From NCBI RefSeq assembly GCF_036324505.1, contig NC_086364.1:21929648-21993647 (forward strand): a DNA stretch of 64,000 bases, given 5' to 3'. Made by a program: the position numbers and the translations under genes. The DNA comes from Eleginops maclovinus (Eukaryota > Chordata > Actinopteri > Perciformes > Eleginopidae). Under the pieces are notes generated by a model. The model was not told the DNA's origin. It worked only from the letters and a program-made list of their open reading frames with translations, and searched no databases. Below, piece after piece: positions 38,501 to 46,500 of this stretch. The stretch's first letter is position 1. Each line of letters starts with the position of its first letter.

Positions 38501-40469
38501 TTGTCACTGAGTTGATCCCCTTGTGTGTGACTCCCTGGACCCTCTAAAGTTTGCCTACCAGGCCAACATCGGTGTAGAGGACGCCCTCATCTACATGCTG
38601 CACAGAGCCAACTCCCACCTGGAGAAGCCGCACAGCTCACTAAGAATCCTGTTGTTCGACTTCTCCAGCGCCTTCAACACCATCCAGCCACACCTGCTCG
38701 CTCAGAAGCTGTCACTGATGCAGGTGGATCACAGCTTGGTGGCCTGGATCACTGACTACCTCACCAGAAGACCTCAGTATGTCAGACTGCAGGGCAGCGT
38801 GTCTGTTGTGCTGGTGAGCAACACTGGAGCCCCCCAAGGAACTGTGCTGTCACCATTCCTGTTCACCCTCTACACCTCTGACTTCCGCTTCAGCTCCGGC
38901 TCATGCCACCTCCAGAAGTTCTCCGATGACTCCTCCATCGTCAGCTGCATCATAGACGACAACGAAGAGGAGTATAGGGCCCTGCTGGAGAACTTCGTAG
39001 GCTGTTGTGACAACAATCACCTCCAGCTCAACATCAGCAAGACTAAGGAGCTGGTGGTGGACTTCAGGTGGAGCACGAAGAGGTCTCTAACCCCCATCAC
39101 CACCAGGGGGGAGGAGGTGGAGGTGGTGAAAACCTACAAGTTCCTGGGAGTGCACCTGAACAATAAACTGGACTGGAGTGACAACACTGATGCTCTCTGC
39201 AGGAAGGGACAGAGCAAGCTGTTCTTCCTGAAGAGGCTCAGGTCCTTCAACGTGTGCACGAGGCTGCTGCAGACGCTCTACCAGTCTGTGGGGGCCAGTG
39301 TGCTCTTCTTTGCCGTGGTGTGCTGGGGGGGAGACACCAGCAAAAGGGATGCTGACAGGCTGAACAAGCTCGTGAGGAAGGCTAGCTCTGTAGTTGGAGT
39401 TAAACTGGACAATCTGGAGGAGGTGGCTGAGGGGAGGACGAGGAAGAAACTGGACAGTATCCTGGATAACCCCTCCCACCCCCTCCATGCAGAGCTAGTG
39501 AAGATGAGGAGTACTTAGCCAATAAGCTTGTGCTTAGCAGTACAGATAAACTTGGGCTCACTATTTGGCAACCACTGGTCACAGGTGCCCTGTTTATCTC
39601 CTGTCTTATAAAAGCTTATTCATGATTTATAAAGTGATCACAACCTAATTAATAAATGAATTACAAACTAACCCCTCCACTGTAAAGTGGTGCCTTTTAG
39701 GTTTGTAGTTTTGACCAATAACCACATCATTCCTATTAATAATAATCACATTAGCTTCTTGATTGTGACTTAATTAAAACCTTTAGACAAGTTCATTTGT
39801 CATTGGATAACTTGTGTCAGGGTCACTTAGCATTAGCATTAGCATTGGAGCCTGTAGTCTAACGTTGAGCCTCACCTGTGTTAACTGGACTCAAACCAAA
39901 CCATACTGTACTTTCTATATTTATTTTATTTAATATTCCACAGCTATTGTACATATCATATCCTGCTTTATATTTTGTTTTTGCTATTTTATTTTAGTGT
40001 AATTACATTGCCTTGTTTTTATGCTGCTGCAACCAAAACATTTCCGAAATTGGGATCAATAAATCTGTCTGTCTGTGTGTCTGTGTGTCTGTGTGTCTGT
40101 CTGTGTGTCTGTCTGTCTGTGTATGTCTGTCTGTGTGTCTGTGTGTCTGTGTGTCTGTGTGTCTGTCTGTGTGTCTGTCTGTCTGTGTGTCTGTGTGTCT
40201 GTCTGTCTGTCTGTCTGTGTGTCTGTCTGTCTGTCTGTGTGTCTGTCTGTGTGTCTGTCTGTCTGTGTGTCTGTGTGTCTGTGTGTCTGTCTGTCTGTCT
40301 GTGTGTATGTCTGTCTGTCTGTGTGTCTGTGTGTACGTCTGTCTGTCTGTGTGTCTGTGTGTCTGTGTGTCTGTCTGTCTGTCTGTCTGTGTGTCTGTCT
40401 GTCTGTCTGTCTGTGTGTCTGTCTGTGTGTCTGTCTGTCTGTGTATGTCTGTCTGTGTGTCTGTCTCTG

Positions 40470-40501
<32 letters not shown>

Positions 40502-43500
40502 CATCCATCCATCCATCTACCTGTGATGGATTGTGCTCTGGTTAGCCTTTTCCCTCCAATAAGTAAATTAGAGTCTCGTTTGGATCTCTCCCCATCGAGC
40601 TCTGTGCTCTGCTCTTCTTCCCACTCTTCTTCACTCCCGGTCAACTTGTCGTCATCCAGGAACTTGGCAAGATCGGTCCAACATTTCCCTCCTTTGCTGT
40701 AGCTCCGATTCCCGCCGCGTCTAAAAACAACCCGGCTTGGAGACGAGTTAGGCAATATGCTGTCCTCGGAGGCGGGGACTCCCTCCGGGCTTTCTCCTTG
40801 ACTTGCATCGGGCGACCCAGACCCAGAGAAGAGGCCAGGGTCTAATCTGGGGTTTGAAGTTCTAGTTTTGTCTCCGGGGTGAACAAGCTTCTGGTGTTCC
40901 CTCATGACAGTTTGACTGGAGGTCAGGGAAGCGGACGCCAGACATGAAGGCGAACCGGGAGACGGCGAGACGGCCAGGAGAGCGGCTTTCTTTCGGTTGT
41001 GGGTCTTGGCGTGATTAGCCAGTGCTTGGGGGGTTCTTGTGCTGAAGTTACATGTGGTGCAGACGAAGCGGCGGCGGGCCTGAGCTCGAGGACTCGTAGG
41101 AGTTGCTGAGTCTGCCCGTGGTGTTGAAACTGGGGAAAGAGGTGGAGACGCGACTATTTCTGGGTCTGACATTTTCCCTGGAATCGAGGCCGGGCTTGCC
41201 CCTTGCGCAACAGCTGAGCTCACACGCTTCACCGTCTTACTGTCCAGAATCTCTTTCGCCTTCCCATTCTCATTCAGTTTCTCAATCTCCCCCAGGATCT
41301 TTAGACGGGACTCCTGGTGCCTCCTGTGGTGGTCCGCCAGTGCGAGCCGATTGGCCAGGTTCCAGCCGCACTCGGCACACCGGAAACGTCCGCCCTTTCC
41401 TGAACGCCTGCCGCTCTGACAGTGCTCCACTATATGCTCCTGCAGGTGGACTTGCTTCTTGAAGTAGATGCTACATTCCACACAGGTGAAGATATCTTTA
41501 CCCGCCTTTTCTGCCTCTTCTTCGTCTCCTTTCTGTTCGTCCTCTGCTACCTCCTCAAAACCATACAACCCTCCACCTCGATTCGCCTCGGTGGTGTTTG
41601 ATTCTCCAGGACTGCCAGGCTCGGGCAATGTGCATTTCAAAGTGCCAAGTCCAGAGAAGGGCCTGAGCAACACCCTCTTCTTTCTGCATCGCTGAATAAA
41701 TGTGCAATGGGCCCATGGGGCGGGAGGGGGACTCTCGGGGTCAGAGTCTCCCGGGAAGGTGTACACATCTCTCTCGGGCTCCTTGGTTTCCTTTCCCTTG
41801 GGCCTCTTCTCTGCCTCGCTATTATCCGCGTCCTCTTCCATTTGGCAACCTTCCTTTGGTTTTACTTTGGAAAGAAACGGCTCCTCAGACACATTCCACA
41901 CTTCTGTGTCTGTGAAGAGAGAAAACAGAGGGGATTATGAATGGAAGGAGCCCTTAAGATACAAAGAAAGAGATATCAAGTGTGCGGGCAGATTTGGTTT
42001 CCTCCATATGGTGCTCACAGTCTGTTTGGCCGAGCTGGGATGTATTTGGCTCGCCTGCCTTTGTGCTCTCGCTGTTGTCACCGTGCCCCTCCACAGGGGG
42101 AGATGAGTCAGGCTTGGTATGCAAGTGCTGCACTTTTCCAGGTTGTTGGTCGTCTTCACTGTCAAGTCTGGACAGCATTAGAAAGGAAACACATTGGTTT
42201 AGATGCATTACAAGTAAAAGGAGGATCTCTGCTTGAATCCACTCAGAATTACATATCATTCGCACGCTCTTATTTCTTATTCTCAAGCTCTTTCATGCTG
42301 AGTGTTTGTTGATTTAGAGAAAGACAGGATTCAAGGAAAAGATGAGCTGCTTCTACACAGTAAGTCTGTAACCTACAATAGATAACATTTGGTACGCCAC
42401 TAGTTTGGAGAAACAGACATGAGTTGAAGCATGGGAGCAATGGGCTGCAGACAATCAATATCATTTGAGTGTACTATATTACTATATTTAGAATATTTGA
42501 TCTTCTTTATCTCGCTGTCAGAGAGCCAATCCAACGGAGAACTGAAGCAGTTATATATGCAAACACAAGACACACACTAATTTACCCGTGTGTCCTTCTG
42601 CTGAATCCATTCTCACCCTTTTAAAAGATGATTCAAAAAATGCTTTCCTGTTCTATATCCCCAACTACAGCAGTCATTAATTAGCTTAGCGTGGACGTGG
42701 AAAAGTGCTAAGTCTTTCCTGGTTTTAGGACTCATTAAAAGCACCACTCGTTACACCGACAATGAATAAGTAACTCATACAACTGTATTCCCCCCAACGA
42801 TGTCAGCGCTGGAAGTTGGGAAATCAAAATGCTATATTTTATGAGTCTGGATTCAAGAAACTATATATTTGGACTTTGGAAGGACAAATAGAGTTGAGTA
42901 GACCTTTTGGAAAGTACACTTCATTTATTACTGCTTAGTAGTTAGCACTGAGAGCACCATGACTCGTGTCCTCAAGTGACCTCAAGAGATGCTCACTTAA
43001 TGTAAATAATATCCTACCTTTAAGTGAGCTGTAATTTTGGCCCTTCATAGTGTTTTTGTGTACAGATCTTTATCTTTCATGTTCAACTTGTATGTATGTT
43101 TTATTTACTATTTTGAGATGTTTCTATTTTTGTATTTTTGTATTTATTTTCCAATTATGTGCAGTGCTTTGTTTTAAAATGCTACTGTAACGAAAAAATG
43201 CCCCAATTTGGGATCCATAAAGTATATCTTATCTTCTTAAACGAAACTCTCCCCTTCCTCCTCCTCCCCACCTGCTCCTCCTCCTCCTCACCTGAGTCCG
43301 GCAGAAGGAGATCCCGGGCTTTGAGCAGCCAGACCGTGAGGGTTAGAGAAGTGCTGGAGCTCTTCCTCTGACACACAACACAAAACACACAACCACAGCA
43401 ACATCACTCCACAGATCAACAGGGGAAAACTGAGAGACCGCTGACCACATGCACACTGAATCACATCCAAAAACAATAAGAGACAACGATGACAGGTACA

Positions 43501-46500
43501 CAGGCATGGAAGAAGTACCCACATATTGTACTGTAGTGGAGCAATATTATGGTGTAAATAAACTCTGTTGCAAGTAAAATCACCTCAAATGTGAATAAAA
43601 GTACAGACCTTGAGTACATGTGCTACATAGAGGTTACATCCCAGCACTGAGGTACATTGTATATTAGCTAGATTCAGTACAACAGGTTTGTAATAGATAT
43701 TGATTCATGTTTTACCATCCAGTGTTTCCCTCTCAGAGTCCGAGTCCCAGCTGAGGGAGGAAGGGAAGGCTGAGGGCCTCCTCTGTGAGATCCTCCCCGC
43801 CTCAAGGCCCTCATCTTCAGCCTGGCCCTTCAAGCATTTGGCAGACATTAGGCCGTCTCTCACATTTGGAGAACATGAGGACTAGATGTAAAAACATACA
43901 AGTGGTATTGTCAGATACATGCGTAACTTGATACGTCGAAAGATGACATGACTTCACGGGTAATGTTGGGCTACAGAGGATCTACAGCACGGTCACATGA
44001 CTTCACGTCACCACCGCTAAGCTACAGGAGGCTAATGTTGGGCTATAAAGGAACTACAGCACGGTCACATGACTTTACCACACCACCGCTAAGCTAAAGG
44101 CGGCTAATGTTGGGCTATAAAGGAACTACAGCACGGTCACATGACTTCAGGTCATCACCGCTAAGCTAAAGGCGGCTAATGTTGGGCTATAAAGGAACTA
44201 CAGCATGGTCACATGACTCCACGTCATCACCGCTAAGCTAAAGGAGGCTAATGTTGGGCTATAAAGGAACTACAGCACGGTCACATGACTTTACCACACC
44301 ACCGCTAAGCTAAAGGCGGCTAATGTTGGGCTATAAAGGAACTACAGCACGGTCACATGACTTCAGGTCATCACCGCTAAGCTAAAGGCGGCTAATGTTG
44401 GGCTATAAAGGAACTACAGCATGGTCACATGACTCCACGTCATCACCGCTAAGCTAAAGGCGGCTAATGTTGGGCTATAAAGGAACTACAGCATGGTCAC
44501 ATGACTCCACGTCATCACCGCTAAGCTAAAGGCGGCTAATGTTGGGCTATAAAGGAACTACAGCACGGTCACATGACTTCAGGTCATCACCACTAAGCTA
44601 AAGGCGGCTAATGTTGGGCTATAAAGGAACTACAGCATGGTCACATGACTCCACGTCATCACCGCTAAGCTAAAGGCGGCTAATGTTGGGCTATAAAGGA
44701 ACTACAGCACGGTCACATGACTTCATGTCACCACCGCTAAGCTAAAGGCGGCTAATGTTGGGCTATAAAGGAACTACAGCATGGTCACATGACTCCACGT
44801 CATCACCGCTAAGCTAAAGGAGGCTAACGTTGGGCTATAAAGGAACTACAGCACGGTCACATGACTTCACGTCACCACCGCTAAGCTAAAGGCGGCTAAC
44901 GTTGGGCTATAAAGGAACTACAGCATGGTCACATGACTCCACGTCATCACCGCTAAGCTAAAGGAGGCTAACGTTGGGCTATAAAGGAACTACAGCACGG
45001 TCACATGACTTCACTTCACCACCGCTAAGCTAAAGGAGGCTAACGTTGGGCTATAAAGGAACTACAGCACGGTCACATGACTTCACATCAGCACCGCTAA
45101 GCTAAAGGTGGCTAATGTTGGGCTATAAAGGAACTACAGCACGGTCACATGACTTCACATCACCCTGCAGTGCCATGCTGATGATTACTTTGATGTTTTC
45201 ATACCTGTATGGTGCAGTTGAGGAAGGTGGGGGGGTTTTGTGCTGTGTTGGAGGATGGGGGCCCATAGCTGGTCCCTGGGGTCGGGTGTTCTTGCTCCAT
45301 GGTCCCCCCCACCCCCCAGAGAACAGTATGGAGTCCCGCTGGTGACCAGACCTCCTACATTGTGCAGCCTCCTCTGCTCCTACAAACATGAACACGGCTT
45401 TTGAGTTTCACACTTTATACTTAATTCATCTCACCATTACTTAGGTCTAACATGACTTGGACTCCAGTCAGACCAAGACATATATTTAATGACTTGAGAA
45501 AGACTTGCAACTCGAATTTGACTTGAAAATGACTTGATCACTTCCTACAAGCCCAAAGAATAAAAGTATGTCAATCAAAATGTGACACTTTCTGATCAAC
45601 CAACCTTAACGCTATTCTCCCAATCAAGTCGACAACTGAATTGATCCAATTCGAGCCAGGAGATATCCAACGTTATGTTATTAGTGCTTGTTGGGGGAAA
45701 AATGTATGACTTGGACTATATTCAGACCTGAGGAAAAAATATCATGACTTCAGAAAAACTCGAGACATGAGTTGTACTTTAACTCTTAAGACACGTGACT
45801 TAGCTTGGACTTTAGCCTTTGGATTGAAAATGATTTACATCTTTATCTCCAAATCCTGGAATAACATGTATTTAATTAAAGAAAATCTAAAATGACGCTG
45901 ATCGTTCCAAGTAAACACTTAATTAATCCAACATTTTATGACCTTTGAATGACTTCTCAACTTGGACTTAAACGCAAATATCTCTCAACGTATGTTATTT
46001 AAAAACTGCCACGCTTTGGAAATCAACTTTAACACCATCAAGTCCCCACTTAATCAATTTAAGTCCATACACTCTTTTTGAACAGGATCTGATCAAGATC
46101 CAGCAGAGAACCATGAAGAACTAGCATGCAGAATGGGAACGCAAGTTGGAAAAATATACCAAGACAAAACATGCAGTGGTCACCAAAAAACAGAACGTGG
46201 TAGGAAGAAAACACAACCGAAAAACTACCAACAGAGACACTTTCTGACTTGTTTAGGACTTGAAACTCAAAGTTTTTGGACTTTAGACATGTAAAACAAT
46301 AACTTGGTCCCACATATTCTACTTACTGTATGTTTTAATGACACCCAGCCCATTGTAAGGAAGAATCAGACAGCATATCAGACTGTATAAAGTGAGGAGT
46401 CTGTAGTGTTTTGGCTGTCCTCAGTATGTTTCACCAGGTGCAGGTTTCTGACCTATTTCCACCTTATGTCTGGTCCTAAAGACAGAACCAGGTCGGACTA

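Noticed and set aside
39975..40702. Long open frames of SVCL and TDRQ repeats on both strands
   Set aside because: Products of the (CTGT)n tract. Only the wiz exon up to the donor at 40521 is coding.
43950..45165. CRISPR-like regular array
   Set aside because: Whole 72-bp units repeat, without unique spacers, in an animal genome. It is a minisatellite.
45123..45395. Wiz start in the frame [17 protein letters not shown]
   Set aside because: That frame leaves the exon in phase 2, which does not match exon c2. The ATG at 45300 gives the correct phase 0.
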